A DNA stretch of 64,000 nt from Epiperipatus broadwayi (lineage: Eukaryota > Onychophora > Udeonychophora > Euonychophora > Peripatidae): the NCBI GenBank assembly GCA_028023455.1, contig JAQFVV010012405.1, positions 4,758,953-4,822,952 of the forward strand, given 5' to 3'. Under the pieces are notes generated by a model. That model was given only the letters and a program-made list of their open reading frames with translations. It was not told the origin of the DNA and did not search any database. Shown one piece after another: positions 12,476 through 24,662 of this stretch. A program made the translations under genes and the position numbers. The stretch's first letter is position 1. Each line of letters begins with the position of its first letter.

Positions 12476-13189
12476 AATGTTTTATTTTTTTTTTAATAAA
12501 TAATAAATATTGTTATTATGTATAAATATCAATTGTCCTCTGTGAGTGTAGAACTTTTAAAGATTAATTTTATGAACATTTAATATGCATTTTTTGTGCT
12601 ACCTAAGACACACCAAACTAATAATTGAATTGAATTTATGGAAAGAAAAAAAATGGGATTGAATTTATTCAGTGTCAATACAATTTTTTACTATAGATTA
12701 GCTACTATGGACATTGATGAAGATTGTTAATTTTAATAGTCAAGAACAAATTTTTGTGCAGATATAAATGTTATTTCAAATTGTTTTCTACAAAAAAAAA
12801 AAAAAAAGTACTAATTCATCTAATCTTATAATAAAGTGAGAAAGTCTTTACTTCTGGAAACATAACTTTTTAATAAGGGATGACATTTTAGTTGAAAAGT
12901 GAGAAAAACAGTTCATCATATAATTTGTAATAAATTTTGAAAATAATTCTGAGTAAATATTGATTGTAAATTTATTCATTAATTTGTAATAAAAACATGA
13001 AAGAATTATTGTTTTTGAATTTCCTTTGGATGCATGTTTACAGATATACTTACACACAAACATATTAAAATAGACTAACATATAGCAAGAAAGATACATG
13101 CAATATTATAATTTTTTGTACTAAGTTTTCTTTACAACCATGGCTTCATTTATTAGATAAATAGACCTCAAGTGAAAGCAACTAATAAA

Positions 13190-13192
<3 letters not shown>

Positions 13193-13227
<35 letters not shown>

Positions 13228-13255
13228 TTAGATATATATATATATATATATATAT
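13193..13255. repeat. TA microsatellite
   Basis: Two (TA)n blocks separated by CACTTAG; directly adjoins the inverted SINE remnant that follows. Confidence 0.95.
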
Positions 13256-13264
13256 TAAATACAT

Positions 13265-13440
13265 GTATACTTCACATACTTGGAACTTAGATGCAATATA
13301 GAAAGTTTGAACACAAACTTTCAAGTTCTCATCACTATCCACTCTATCTTATACAACCGATAGATTGGATAGCTGAAGGGAACTTGAAAGTCTGTGTTCA
13401 AATCCTCTATACTACATCTAAGCTCCAAGTATTTAAAATA
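13265..13440. repeat. Inverted pair of tRNA-like SINE tails
   Basis: A minus-strand copy (about 13265-13350) and a plus-strand copy (about 13351-13440) of the same unit meet head to head. Both contain AACTTGAAAGT-TGTGTTCAAA, including a B-box-like GTTCAAATCC, and end in a shared TCTAAG-TCCAAGTAT. The unit matches the tRNA-like part of the hammerhead SINE at 13.8 kb. Confidence 0.6.
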
Positions 13441-13559
13441 TTATAAATTCAGCCGGTATTCTGTTTATCCCTCTTTGTGTATTTAAAGAAACATGGTCCT
13501 ATACATAAAGAATCAGAGTGACATAAAGTCAATATGGGCATGAAAATAAAAACATTGGC

Positions 13560-13880
13560 ATTAACAAAGGATTTGGGTGGTCCATCATCAGATTTTCAAT
13601 GATATGGATGGCTAAAGAGTTAGAGGGTGGAGTAGATTGAAGCTTGTCTATTAAAGTGTGAAGATTTGCTAACTTAATATAAATCAAATACTGATTATAT
13701 ATGTGTGTGGATCATAATGATCTGAGCCAACTGATAAGTACTGGCTCAGCATGAAATATGTATATTGGAGAGCATTTATCTTTTTCACATGTGTGTGGTC
13801 ATGTGTATTGGTTGTATAAGATAGAGTTGTTAGCTGAAAGAAGCATGAAAATCTGTGTTCAAATCCCTTATAATATATAT
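13560..13880 (+). mobile_element. Hammerhead-bearing SINE-like element
   Basis: About 320 bp. It aligns along its length with the minus-strand copy at 39290-39620: a 5' part (CAGATTTTCAATGATATGGA), a GAAGATTTGCTA box, a GTGTGTGGATCAT box, the hammerhead at 13723-13770, and a tRNA-like 3' part with GTATAAGATAGAG and GTTCAAATCCC. It ends at a TA microsatellite. The layout, a ribozyme joined to a pol III-type promoter, resembles the Sm-alpha SINE of schistosomes in concept, though no sequence kinship is claimed. Confidence 0.65.
13723..13770 (+). ncRNA. Hammerhead ribozyme motif, one core mutation
   Basis: CUGAUAA (13731-13737) departs from CUGANGA by G8 to A. Stem II GUACUG-GCU-CAGCAU (13738-13752) pairs at five of six positions, one a G-U. 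GAAA is at 13753-13756, then a AUA-UG-UAU stem III and an A cleavage base. Stem I is CCAA (13727-13730) with UUGG (13765-13768). The core change predicts loss of activity. Confidence 0.55.
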
Positions 13881-13887
13881 ATATATA

Positions 13888-13940
<53 letters not shown>
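13869..13940. repeat. TA microsatellite
   Basis: About 70 bp of (TA)n with single GCA interruptions, at the 3' end of the SINE-like element. Confidence 0.95.
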
Positions 13941-13945
<5 letters not shown>

Positions 13946-14149
13946 TGTACATGAAACAACACAATTCCATACAAATGCTAATCATATTTAACCTTTAAAA
14001 AATGTTCTCATAAAATTGATTCTGAATCAAAATGATGAATCAAAGAAATCATTCCTTTATGAAAATTTCTTTAAATGTTAAGAGTGTTTGATATTTGTAC
14101 TGAATTGTGTTACATGTGCGTATTCATATATATTTTTGTTAGTAGTTTT

Positions 14150-14195
14150 CACTTGAGGAAGCCATTTGTCTATAAAGTGAAACCATGGTTGCTTG
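14150..14195 (+). repeat. Possible hammerhead relic of a retroelement tail
   Basis: ACTTGAGGA is followed 19 nt later by GAAA (14179-14182) and then ACC-AU-GGU-U, the same tiny stem III as the motif at bases 21-28. The extra U in CUUGAGGA and a weak stem II make this doubtful as a ribozyme. The word order is one seen in Penelope-type tails. Confidence 0.3.
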
Positions 14196-14199
14196 AAGG

Positions 14200-16230
14200 A
14201 TAAATTAACTAGTATCTTTACTACTATATCCTTATTTTATTTTGTTTATATTTACTATAATATTAGGCAATATTATAATCTATAAGCATACGCATATGAT
14301 AATTCCGGTATTGGAGCATATCAAATCTGAAAGATTTGATTGAACACACACACATATATATACATGAGAAAATACAACATGTGGTTTAATTTAGATCAAT
14401 TTTATACCTCAAACTTCATTAATTCATATTCTTTCTACTGTTTGATCATAATAGTTCTGATGAGAGATGCCAATTGTTTATTTATTTAAACTATCTTAAA
14501 GAAAAACTAGATTTTTGAAAAATGAATATAAATCAAAAACAAAAAAAAAAGTTTTGAATTTTATAAAATTAAATATTTATACATAATGTTAAAAATATAT
14601 GATAATAGTAGAGAAAGTTTATGTCATTATGATTTATATGAGTGAAGGAAAAACAGTAAATATTTTCTGAGAATAGAAAGTTAAAAGATGATAAAGATAA
14701 GTTCTATTGAGAAAACATAAAAGGGAACGAAAGAGATAGTCTTTTGTTTAAAATTTTATGACAAGAAGGGGAATAAGATGACAGTGTACTGAAATTAGAA
14801 GAACATCTTTTATTAAAATAGGATAAAAAATGGGGGGGGGGGCATTTGGTGCAGATGAATGATGTAATAATAGAGAGTAAAAAATAGATTAGTACATTGT
14901 TATATATAATTGTATTAGAGAAAGTGTTTATGAACAAATATTTCCCTCTAAAAAGAAGCCATTTTACATCACATATGCTATATTATGTAGTTTGCTGAAA
15001 CAAGATTTTGTGATTCAAAAAAATTTAATAAATGCTCTGTAGCCAAGCAAATATTGGAAGTTATTGTTTACCAATTCTTTCTTTTAATCTTGAGAAAAAA
15101 TATTACAGCAGTTTGTATTTAAGATTCATTACAAATCAGAGATTATATATGCATAATTGATTAATAAATTAATACACGTAGTAATAAATTAACACACGTA
15201 GTAATGATGTAAATAAATTGGGTGAGATGTCAACTCCAAACACAATGCGTTCATTATCCGGTCATCATGTTATTAAAAAACTTGACCAATGTACCTGTAG
15301 GATGTAGATTTCATAAATAACATCTGCAGCTGTTTTGGAAGAGCCCATTTAAAGATAACAATCACTTGTTTACTTTAATTACACTAATATATGATGTGGA
15401 TATAACCATATATATATATATATATATTCATGATTGCATAATTGTGTTCGCTGCTAAACAGATTCTTGGTTTGAGTGCAAAGATTTATATTTAAATAAAA
15501 AACCAAACAAGCATCACATGACCTCTTTACACAATAATTTTAGGAACAAAATCATGAATTGCTACTGCAACTTCAATAATCAACAGATGCTAGATGAATA
15601 ATGCTGGTGTTCTCCTATCCAAATAGATCGAGATATAATAATCATTACCTAACTAGCATATATGAATTACTGAAGCTTATAATAAATGACAAAACTGGAA
15701 TGATATAAGTATGATTTTGCATGTAAAATAGAAATACAATTTTAAACCAACATATAAACCTTTAGATTTATCCAGAGCTTCTCTTTGCTTGCAAATGACT
15801 CCACTATACGCAGTTCTTTTAAAAAATGTTGCTCCAACCCAGAGTAGCAATATTATTAGCCAGGCAGCATTAACAGATAAAAAGTCAAAGAGCAAACTAA
15901 AATAGGATACAAGATAATTGTCTGCAAATGTTTTGTGATAATTGGAAATGGTGCATTTTAAATTTTATAATAAATTCATTTTAGAATTATAACAAATAAA
16001 GATGGAATTAATTGGGTAACCTAATAACATTAAGCTATCAAATTTTTTTCTTGTGATATAAAAAGTTTTTTGTTGAATTAGGCATGGAATATAATTTTAC
16101 TTTCTTTAAAGATCTAATTCCCAGATTTAAAATTGCTCTTCCTGCTTCAATATGATAAAGATTTTAATAAAGATTGATACAATTAATTAATATTATAATA
16201 GCATTGGTACTTTTATATATTATGTATTTA
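14200..16230. other. AT-rich spacer
   Basis: No gene recognised. Includes a poly-G tract at about 14831-14842, a tandem duplication of TAATAAATTAA-ACACGTAG at about 15160-15203 and a TA block near 15405-15427. Small frames (for example 14704-14937 and 15677-15895) have no recognisable domain. Confidence 0.4.
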
Positions 16231-16235
16231 CAATT

Positions 16236-16270
16236 CTGAAGAAGGCTGCCAAACAGTCAAAACCATCAAC
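16236..16270 (+). repeat. CTGAAGAAG-type hammerhead-like motif
   Basis: CUGAAGA (16236-16242) fits CUGANGA. Stem II GGCUG-CCAAA-CAGUC (16244-16258) pairs at all five positions, one a G-U. The next bases are AAAA, not GAAA, and stem III is reduced to ACCAUC. It looks like a retroelement 3' tail with a decayed ribozyme. Confidence 0.4.
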
Positions 16271-16470
16271 CTGAGTTAAAAAATTTAATAAAGATTATAA
16301 GGGAATATTTAAATATTATTGCTATTGATATTAATAGTAATATATAAGTTGTATTAAGGATACAGAGGCAAGCATTGAATAACTGAGATCAATAACAAGA
16401 TGTTATTGCTTGGTCATGTCATTTTTTCATTATGTCTGTTTACCATATAAAAAATTTACTAACAATGAAA

Positions 16471-16686
16471 ATAGTTTTAACAAGGCTGTAAACCTTAACA
16501 ATGAGCGTCTGAAAAAATCGTCACTAGGGACCTCTGTAGGTCTTTAAAACACATGCTTATGCTATGAAGAAAAGAGAGAATCCCTTTTCTTCATACGTAA
16601 GCATGTGTTTTAAAGACCTACAGAGGTCCCTAGTGACGATTTTTTCAGACGCTCATTGCTAAGGTTTACAGCCTTGTTAAAACTAT
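16471..16686. repeat. 216-bp near-perfect hairpin (MITE-like)
   Basis: Arms of about 100 bp (16471-16570 and 16589-16686) are complementary apart from a few differences near the loop and ends. They run from ATAGTTTTAACAAGGCTG inward through GAGCGTCTGAAAAAATCG and CATGCTTATG to a loop of about 18 bp. No coding region. A non-autonomous foldback transposon or a source of long double-stranded RNA are both possible. Confidence 0.85.
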
Positions 16687-16744
16687 TACTGAAATAATAG
16701 TGAGCGTTTAATAAAATTTATAATTATAACAATGAAAATACAAA

Positions 16745-16845
16745 ATGTGATGTGTGTATGGTCATATGTATCTGTAGTATGAGATAGTGTGAATAGTTGA
16801 AAGTTGATAAAGTCTGAGTTCAAATCCCTTATATTTAAAATGTGA
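16745..16845 (+). repeat. Partial tRNA-like SINE tail
   Basis: GTATGGTCATATGTAT, TATGAGATAGTG and AAAGTCTGAGTTCAAATCCC match the tRNA-like 3' part of the elements at 13.8 and 22.3 kb, including the B-box-like GTTCAAATCC. The hammerhead half is missing. Confidence 0.5.
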
Positions 16846-16849
16846 TATT

Positions 16850-19820
16850 GTATGTTTTAAATTATTACCAGATTTAAAAATCATCATTGGGTGAAGTTTG
16901 TTTCTTTAAGAAACTTTTTTTAAATATGCAATTAATGACAACCATTTTAAATTTCTTTTTAGTACTAGTCATAAAAATACTTCTTTGCTGAATCAGAATT
17001 TTCACAAATATATTGAATATTTTTAACAACTGAACACAATTTTTATAGAATCTCTTTGCAAGCACAAATATTTTTAATATGTGTCATGCAGTAGAAAGAC
17101 ATTTTAAGTACATCATCAATTTATAGTTTTAAAATTCCAAAAAAAAAAAAACAAGATAGCTATAGCATTATCAGACGTGATAGAAAAGCACTTGAGTTTT
17201 GAATTGACTAACCTTCGAGAGTATTAAAAAGATTTTTATTCTATGATATTTGTTTAGTAAATTAACTGAAAATTTTTTACTTTTTGTAAAACATTTTTTT
17301 ATAATTTGTTTGTTTACATAAATTCAAATATTTTTTTTGTAAATGAAATAATAATTTCTTAAGTTATATCTTCACCTAAAAATAGTTTTTTATTTTATAA
17401 TGCAAGAATTCAAGCTTTTTGGAATAAATCATAGTTATAAACTCAAATCCTGATTTAAAATCTTTTCAATAAATATTAGCATTCAATTCATATTTCAAAC
17501 ATTAATATTGTAAATTCTTTTTTGAGTGTTGACAAAAACTTCCTATCAAATTTACTACAACATTGTTGGAAATGTTTTTTAATATTTTCTATTTAATTAT
17601 CTTAAAGATTCATATTTGAAAGAAACAGATGTTAAAATAAAAAAACCCACTTTAGGATAAAGCTCTCTCTCTCTCCAAATGCACCTTATATAGAATTGAA
17701 AATTTTATGTGTTTATGATATTATGGCCCTATATACATTTTGATTAATAATTAGGTAATCATCCAGAGGACCTAAGATATAAAACATCAGATATGGTGAT
17801 GCATAATTTTTAAATTATTAAATGAGATATTACTTTTATACAAGTATATGTTTCATAAGTTATGTACATATAAATATATATTTTAAAGTATAAATTGGCA
17901 TTTTTTATATTTCTAAATTACAGTTTATAGACTGGAAAAAAATGTAAATAATTTCAAGTCATCACATCCTCTAAGAAATTGTTTACTTTTAATTCTATAA
18001 CTATTTAATTTACTTCAAAAGCATTGCATGTCCTGTCCCTTTCATATCTATTAATAAGTATTCAAAATTAATTACTCAGAGTTTAAATAAACCAGCCAGT
18101 ATAAATAAATCATTACTAATATGCACACATCACTTTTGATATCACATTAAACGGTCCAATCATTTCCTCTGGGATAATTATTTTATAGCTTAAAAAATCA
18201 ATCATCAACTGGTTAGAAGTCCATATCCAGTATTCCAGCAATATATATATATATATATAATTTCATATAGTCACAATAAAAATTAGTAATTTCATTTTTT
18301 GTTTATACTTTGTATTATGTTTTACACATGGCAACACTTTAAGTGTTGAACTCAACAATTATAAGATTTAACTTAGAAGTATCATTTGATACTGTGAAAT
18401 GCAATCTACATTTAGATGATCCCAACATCAAATAAAAATCAACAATCTCAAACTATTGTCAAGGCAACTTTTTTTTGACAATAAAGGTGGAATACCACCT
18501 TTATTTATGGACCAATATACTTACATAGACCCTAAAGATTGCACCTTCATGACAGAAATTGAAATTATTGATACAAAGAAGTTTAATTAAACCTCCTTAA
18601 AGAGGTAAATATAACCTGTTCTGAATGCAGACTAATAAATAGTCAATTATAACATTATAAATTGCAATTATGATTTTCCAAATTGTACCCAAAGTATTAC
18701 TTAAACAATAAGTGTAATGACATTCAAGGCTAAATGAGTTTATAAGAAATCATTAAAACTAGTCAACATTTAGACAAGCCCAATATCAATAACAATCATC
18801 AATCTCAGGTTGTTCTCAAGGTGATCTCTTTTTAACAATATATATATACATACACACACACGATGACCAAGTGATTGTTGTACTTTAATGACTAGTTCAT
18901 TAATCTGCCTTTAAGTAGAGAAAATAACATACACATTATATAAAATAACTACTCAAATAAAGTTCAACCAAATAAGTTAATATAAATTACCAGTAATATA
19001 CACTTACCATTTTTGATTTCATACTAAAATAACCAGTCAATCATCTCATCTAGACAATAATTTTATCACTTACCAACTTTATTTAGCAGCTGGCTGCAAA
19101 TCTGAAGCCTGTGTTCCAACATCACATGTAAAGCCTATTGCATATAAATACAAAATACCAGACTGAACATCTTTTAAATGTGAAATAATACAATATTCAA
19201 TGTTTAAATATTTAAAGCAAAAATGTCAGCTGCTGAATGATATTTTAAGGCATGAATCAAACATTTCGAAAGGATTGACTAGCTTATTATTTTAACATGA
19301 GATCAAAAATGGTAAATGTATATTACTTGTTACTTAATTTGTTTTTTTGTTTTTTAAAAAAAACAGGTGTATTATTTCCTGATTAGCAATAAGTATGTTG
19401 AATTATATTAAACTAAGTACAGTATTGTTTTCTATAAAAATGAAATGCAGACAAATAAGTTGGAATGTTTTAGGTTAATATTGTTTTAGTTAATATGTAG
19501 TGTAGATCTGTCATACATTAGTCTTTGTAAAGATTACCTATACATTTCTGACTGAAGATGAGTGATAGTCATCAATCCATCTTCTAATTAAAAACTATGA
19601 GGTCCTTCATTTGACTGTAAACTGATTTAAAATATTGAAATTATATATATGAGATAACTGGAATAAATGTGTAAAGCAAACAACAGATAATTTCGACCAA
19701 TCATATCTAAATAAAAGCTATTTAAATCATTTGTGTATTAGAAGTCTATTATAGTATTGGCATTACATGTATATATACATATATAATCATGGAAATGCTA
19801 AACATTCCTCTCTCTCTGTT
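16850..19820. other. AT-rich spacer with a diverged local duplication
   Basis: No gene recognised. Segments at about 18075-18210 and 18955-19085 share TATAAAT-A...AATATACAC and TTTTGAT-TCA-A-TAAA text, and those at 18420-18475 and 18778-18835 share CCCAA-ATCAA-AA-AATCA-CAATCTCA. A worn repeat unit of several hundred bp seems to occur twice. A CTGAAGATGAG...GTCATC word at 19551 may be another decayed retroelement tail. Confidence 0.35.
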
Positions 19821-19828
19821 TACATCCA

Positions 19829-20083
19829 TGCACCATTACTTATTCTGAGATGAAATGTTAATAAAACAGGCGAAACTCACTATACATATTGCCACACACA
19901 ACAAGCTAGAGTAATCAATGGATGCCAGAAGGCTTGTGCATAAAATCCCCATCTAGTGCCTACTGGCATCCATTGATTACTCTAGCTTGCTGTGTGTGGC
20001 AATATGTATAGTGAGTTTTGCCTGTTTAATAACAGTTATAAGCAAGCATAAGAAATGGTGATCATGTGATGTTTATTGGTTTA
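19829..20083. mobile_element. Foldback element, deleted centre
   Basis: Long inverted arms meet near 19950. The outer text CACCATT-CTTATTCTG is complementary to the right flank ending ATGGTGATCATGTG. Inner arms run AACAGGC-AAACTCACTATA, TTGCCACACA, CAAGCTAGAGTAATCAATGG and GATGCCAG. The middle lacks the hammerhead part found in the 41.5 kb copy but keeps TGTGCATAAAATCCCC and CATCTAGTGCC, read in reverse. Confidence 0.75.
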
Positions 20084-21340
20084 AAGAAATATCAATCAGA
20101 GTGAACTTCTAATCATACTCAGATGTTAAAAATGTGGTTTTCAATTTAACTAATAAGTGTGTATATATGAAATTGACCTGGAATAATATAATTTTCAAAT
20201 CACAGAGTATGAAACTAACATGATTATTACCACATTAAGTAAAAAAGAAACAGAAACTGGCCAATTACCTTGCAGAATTCACATTTTTATGCAATCCGAC
20301 TTATCAGCTTGCCTTGGAACACCATTAGACCAACATGTAAATACAAACACTTTTCAATTTGCCTTACTAATATTAAATCAACTATATTGATCTTAAAATT
20401 CTAAGATTTTTTAAAAATTAGTCTGTTTTATCAAAGCAGAATTTTTATAAAATATTAATTAAATCCAGACCAATTAACTTGTTGGACTTATGCCTCTCAA
20501 AGACAGGTGAGAAAACTATTTGTATTCAAAATATGTAATTTACAGCCAAATGCCAGTTTTTTCATATGATATAATTATCTAATGTTAATATCATGCACTA
20601 TTAGTGGGATTTAGTATTTTCAATTAAGGATGATAATTTATTATACATGCGTAAACAAACTCGAATTTTATATGATTAGTCTTGTTGAAACGGAGTTATA
20701 GAATATTACTGGATTGAATGTTAAATACTTTAATATCAAGTCTGCCCTTTAATGTCATTAATATGCAAGAAAGTTGATATATCTAAGTGAATGATGACAG
20801 CATTCTATGCAATCAGGATTGGGAGTGTGATTTTTTTTGAAATGAATGCTTCATGTAGAGCGAAATAACCTTCTAAAAAGAACGTTTGAAGAACGGTGGT
20901 TGGATCTTACATCTATCCGTGTTTGTTTGCAGATATTTCTACAGTTTTACAAAGCCACAAAATCTATTCGCAGCATTTATTAGAAATGCTTACATTAAAT
21001 TATACATAATTTATATATCATGGAATCGAATTCAAATAGCTCAAAGGAATATAGAAAAAAAGTATGTAGGATTTTTATATTGGATAGAAATTTGACACTT
21101 AATTTTATTATATTTTTAAAAGCTAAAATTAAATAAGAAATAAATATGCTTTTAGGTTACCTAAATAGATGTTGCTTTTATATTAGAAAAGTGGATGATA
21201 AAGTATACATAAATTAAAGGCATTTACTAAGTATGGTGTATTATAAAGAGAAGTAGAGAAATCCTTTCTAAAAAATATCTTTCCATCTCTCTTTATCTTT
21301 TTTTTTTAATCTTCCTTTTTTTTCTCTCTTTATGTACTAA
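20084..21340. other. AT-rich spacer
   Basis: No gene recognised. The 69-codon frame at 20886-21095 has no domain I know and sits in AT-rich text. Confidence 0.4.
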
Positions 21341-21349
21341 TATTATAGG

Positions 21350-21475
21350 TACGCAATCGAATGGCTTGACGCTTTAGAGGTCAAATGATATCCGGCAACA
21401 GAAGCCACGCTGCGATTCTAGGCTTTTAGCACTTGAGTCCGCCATTCTACCGCTGAACTAAACTATCCAGGACCT
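21350..21475 (-). mobile_element. tRNA-derived SINE, family 2
   Basis: On the minus strand it starts GGTCCTGGATAGTTTAGTTC, followed by AGCGGTAGAATGGCGGACTC, a good tRNA D-arm and A-box text. AGAATCGCAGCGTGG then GCCGGATATC follow. It is related in its 5' head to the plus-strand copy at 43.86 kb (GGAATAGTTCAATGGTAGAG). A true tRNA is unlikely as the T arm is poor. Confidence 0.6.
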
Positions 21476-21479
21476 ATTA

Positions 21480-22195
21480 GACTTAACAAACTGAAATTTA
21501 AGTTGAACTTAAAAAATGAACTATACTAGTACAAATTATATAAATAAATATTAAGCTAAAGTCAACTTTCTGTCTGTCGTTTCCAATAACATATAAGTTC
21601 TACTTTACGAATAAAAACTTGTTACATGATATTATTTTCTTGTTTAATTTAATTATTCGTTATCAATTTTTAACTTTCTTTAACGTTTTTTTTTTTTCTT
21701 GATTAATTTATTTTTCGATCTATAAAACGTCGGCTATTAAATTATTTATTTATATAATTAATATAAAAACAGCATTGCAAAATATTAAATAAATAAAAAA
21801 GTGGGCCCGCGTGTTTTATGTGTGGATTCATTTCTATAACTTTGTTTTTTTTTAACACTCTTTCATTTCTTTTTTTTTTTTAAATTTGAAACTGGAATTG
21901 CAATACTAGTTTACAAGTGGCTACTATATATATATTAGTAAAATAAATTTATAAAGTTGACTTTAGTTTTTCTATATATTAGTATAACTGCTATTCCTAT
22001 AATGCCTGTGTTCTCTCTCACTCTTTGCTCATACACATACCAAAAAAATTTTAACGCGTAATTCTTCATTTTCTAAAAAAAATTCTCTCAACCGGATCAG
22101 GACAATTCCTTTTTACAAAATATCTCTAATTAGCATAGCAGTTTGTTTAAAATTTATTATAATAGTTTGATCTTTTACTAGCTCTACTGCCTCAA
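21480..22195. other. AT-rich spacer
   Basis: Nothing recognised beyond poly-T and poly-A runs (21690, 21847, 21871) and short TA blocks. Confidence 0.4.
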
Positions 22196-22204
22196 AATAA
22201 AAAC

Positions 22205-22385
22205 TATATCTGAGGACCAACTGATGATTGCTGGTTTAGCATGAAATACGTATATTGGTGATTATTTATCTTTTCAGCATATATGTGTTTAGGTGTATCA
22301 GTGTTATTAGATAGAGTGGAGAGAGGTGGGTGGTGTGAAAGTCTGTGCTCATATACCCTATATTATATCTGAGGAGTTAAATGTT
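22205..22385 (+). mobile_element. Hammerhead-bearing SINE-like element, 3' half
   Basis: It holds the hammerhead (22211-22262), then ATTATTTATCTTTTCAGCAT, GTGTTTAGGTGTATCAGTG, TTAGATAGAGTGGAGAG and GTGAAAGTCTGTGCTCATAT, in the order of the 13.7 kb element. The 5' text shared by the 13.6 and 39.6 kb copies is absent, so the copy is 5' truncated or starts at the ribozyme. Confidence 0.65.
22211..22262 (+). ncRNA. Type I hammerhead ribozyme motif, intact core
   Basis: CUGAUGA at 22221-22227. Stem II UGCU-GGUUU-AGCA (22229-22241) has four pairs, above a U-U mismatch next to the core. GAAA is at 22243-22246. Stem III is AUA-CG-UAU (22246-22253), and position 17 is A22254. Stem I is ACCAA (22216-22220) with UUGGU (22255-22259), perfect. 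All invariant bases are kept. The 39.4 kb relative has a longer, perfect stem II with changed bases, so the helix is supported by two copies. Confidence 0.75.
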
Positions 22386-22389
22386 ACCA

Positions 22390-23454
22390 CCGAAGCACAT
22401 ATGTCTATACACACAAGAAACTTTAATATCCAATATTGGGCTCTAGGAAAAATCTCTCAGTAGATCCCCAAATAAAAACAATTATTTTGATACTTTCCTG
22501 TTTTATTTGAAACAAAAAAATAAAATAAAACCAACAATAATAGACAAGAAAAATAAACATTATATGCAATAAAATTCAATTTATTTTTATTTTTTACAAA
22601 AAAAAAAAACTGTTGACAACTTTTCACAAAAAAAAAATGTTAGTCTATTTAATATTACATATTTTGAATTCTCTCAGTATAATGGCATTTGATATTTTCT
22701 CTGAATAACATTATATTAAAATATTATGTTAATATAGACACATGTATAAAACAGCTTTTTGTAGTATCCATCCTACTGCAGGACAAAAATCCATTAATAA
22801 CAACTCTTCATGGAAAATAAGTGAAGGTGAATAGCTGTATTCATCATGATGCTTGCCAAATACAGGTATGGGAAGGAAATGAAGGAATGCGTGCTTTTTC
22901 ATTCTTACTTTATCTTTAGCTTTTTGAAAATAATTTTAATTGTTCCAGATTCAACACCCAGTTTAGTAGTCATTTAAGTTCACATAGGATTTTAAATTAA
23001 TGTATTAGTATCTAACTTGGACTTTAAAAATTGTGGAAAGACACATATCTCTATTGAAGTAATTGGGAAAATTCAAGTATTTAAACTCCTACCGACTTGA
23101 TAATCAAAGATTGTTATGAAAAATAAGTACATAGTATGAAAGAATGTAGAGTTCCTACCAGAAAAACTGAATGATAATTTAATTAATTTTACATACATAT
23201 ATATATAAGTTGTGTGTATGTTAGTAATGCAAAATTAAAATGTTACATTTTTTTCTAAATTTAAACATGATAAATATCAAATAATAAATGCTGAAAATAC
23301 AGTGGAGGCGAATATTCACTATATATTGCTCCAAGCACCTCCCTTGCAATATATAATACAATGCTTATAATATCTCATGTTTGTCATAAGCTTTGATTAC
23401 AATATAATATATACAATTTACTGCATTACAAGTATATATTATCTTTTTAATGCC

Positions 23455-23485
<31 letters not shown>

Positions 23486-24655
23486 GTAACAAATATTTTT
23501 TATATGTACAGTATGCATGTATAAATAAATATTATAGTATAAACAAAATTAATAAAAATAATAATATAATTATTAATAGTAAATTGAGAGAGTATATTTA
23601 CATACATATTCACAATCATTCAAAAAATAAAAATAATACAAAACTTGTTATACTATAAGTTTATTTCTTAATATAAAATGAATTTAAAAAAATCAACATT
23701 ATACCATAATTAAACACACTCTGGTGATATTCTTTTTCATCAATAATTTTTTTCCACTAAGGAAATAGTCTTGTTATCAGCATGTAATAGTCTTTCTAGC
23801 TGTCTTGATGATTTTATATCTCCATCAGTTTTGGAATTTATACACTTACACATTTATAAGTTTTTTAACACTATAGTCAGAATGTTTTGCAATTCTTATT
23901 TTTTTGCCATTATTAAATCAATAATTTTCATTATGACTTAATCATGTCTTCAGCATGTTCTGAAGCATTTTAATGATGCTGCTATAGTTTTTGACTATTC
24001 TTCAATATTTTGCAATCATTTGTAACATTAGTGTATTAGTTTACATTTAGTTAACAGCAGAAATTGGAACTAAAATTATTAGTTTAAAAAAATCTGAAAA
24101 TGTCAGTATCATACAGATATTGTATTGATACTATGCAATTTCAAAACTGCAAAAAGCTGGCAATGCTGCTGATTGGTTGAATCAAAATACAAAAAACTAA
24201 CAACTGTTTGATAGATTCTTTGTTCTCATGCTTTGAGAGCAAGATTGATTTTTGTTACTTTGGAAAAAAATGGAATTTTCAGCAATATATTTACATATTT
24301 AAGTTTCTTTATGCAACATATTGGTAAAATATTTATTTTAAATGAAAAAAATACAGGATTACAATTATATTTTATTTGAAAATGTTTGTTTTTAGGAAGA
24401 CATATCATTAGAACCATAATCACAGTAAAGTGGAAGTTGTGTTTATTTGCTGAAAAGAAATGCTTTCATAAATGCTATTGCAGAAATTTTATAATTACGT
24501 GCAATCATAAATATTAAAACATAAATTTATTGCTTTACAATGTCTCAAATAAAATTTATTTTTATTTTAAAAATGGATTTTCATATAAGATACCATTTGT
24601 TCAATATTTTTGTACAATTGGGAAAGGCAGCCATTGAATAAAAAGACCATTGTTT
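22390..24655. other. AT-rich spacer
   Basis: No gene recognised. CA and TA runs at 23455-23485. The text TAATAATATAATTATTAATA-TAAATTGAG at about 23558-23590 recurs near 32271-32302, and AATAACTTTTTTCA-T-like text follows both, so an old unnamed repeat may occur at the two places. Confidence 0.35.
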
Positions 24656-24662
24656 TCAATAT

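Noticed and set aside
22370-22405. CTGAGGA...CGAAG at the end of the 22.2 kb element as a second hammerhead
   Set aside because: GAAA is replaced by GAAG and stem II does not pair, so support is too thin.
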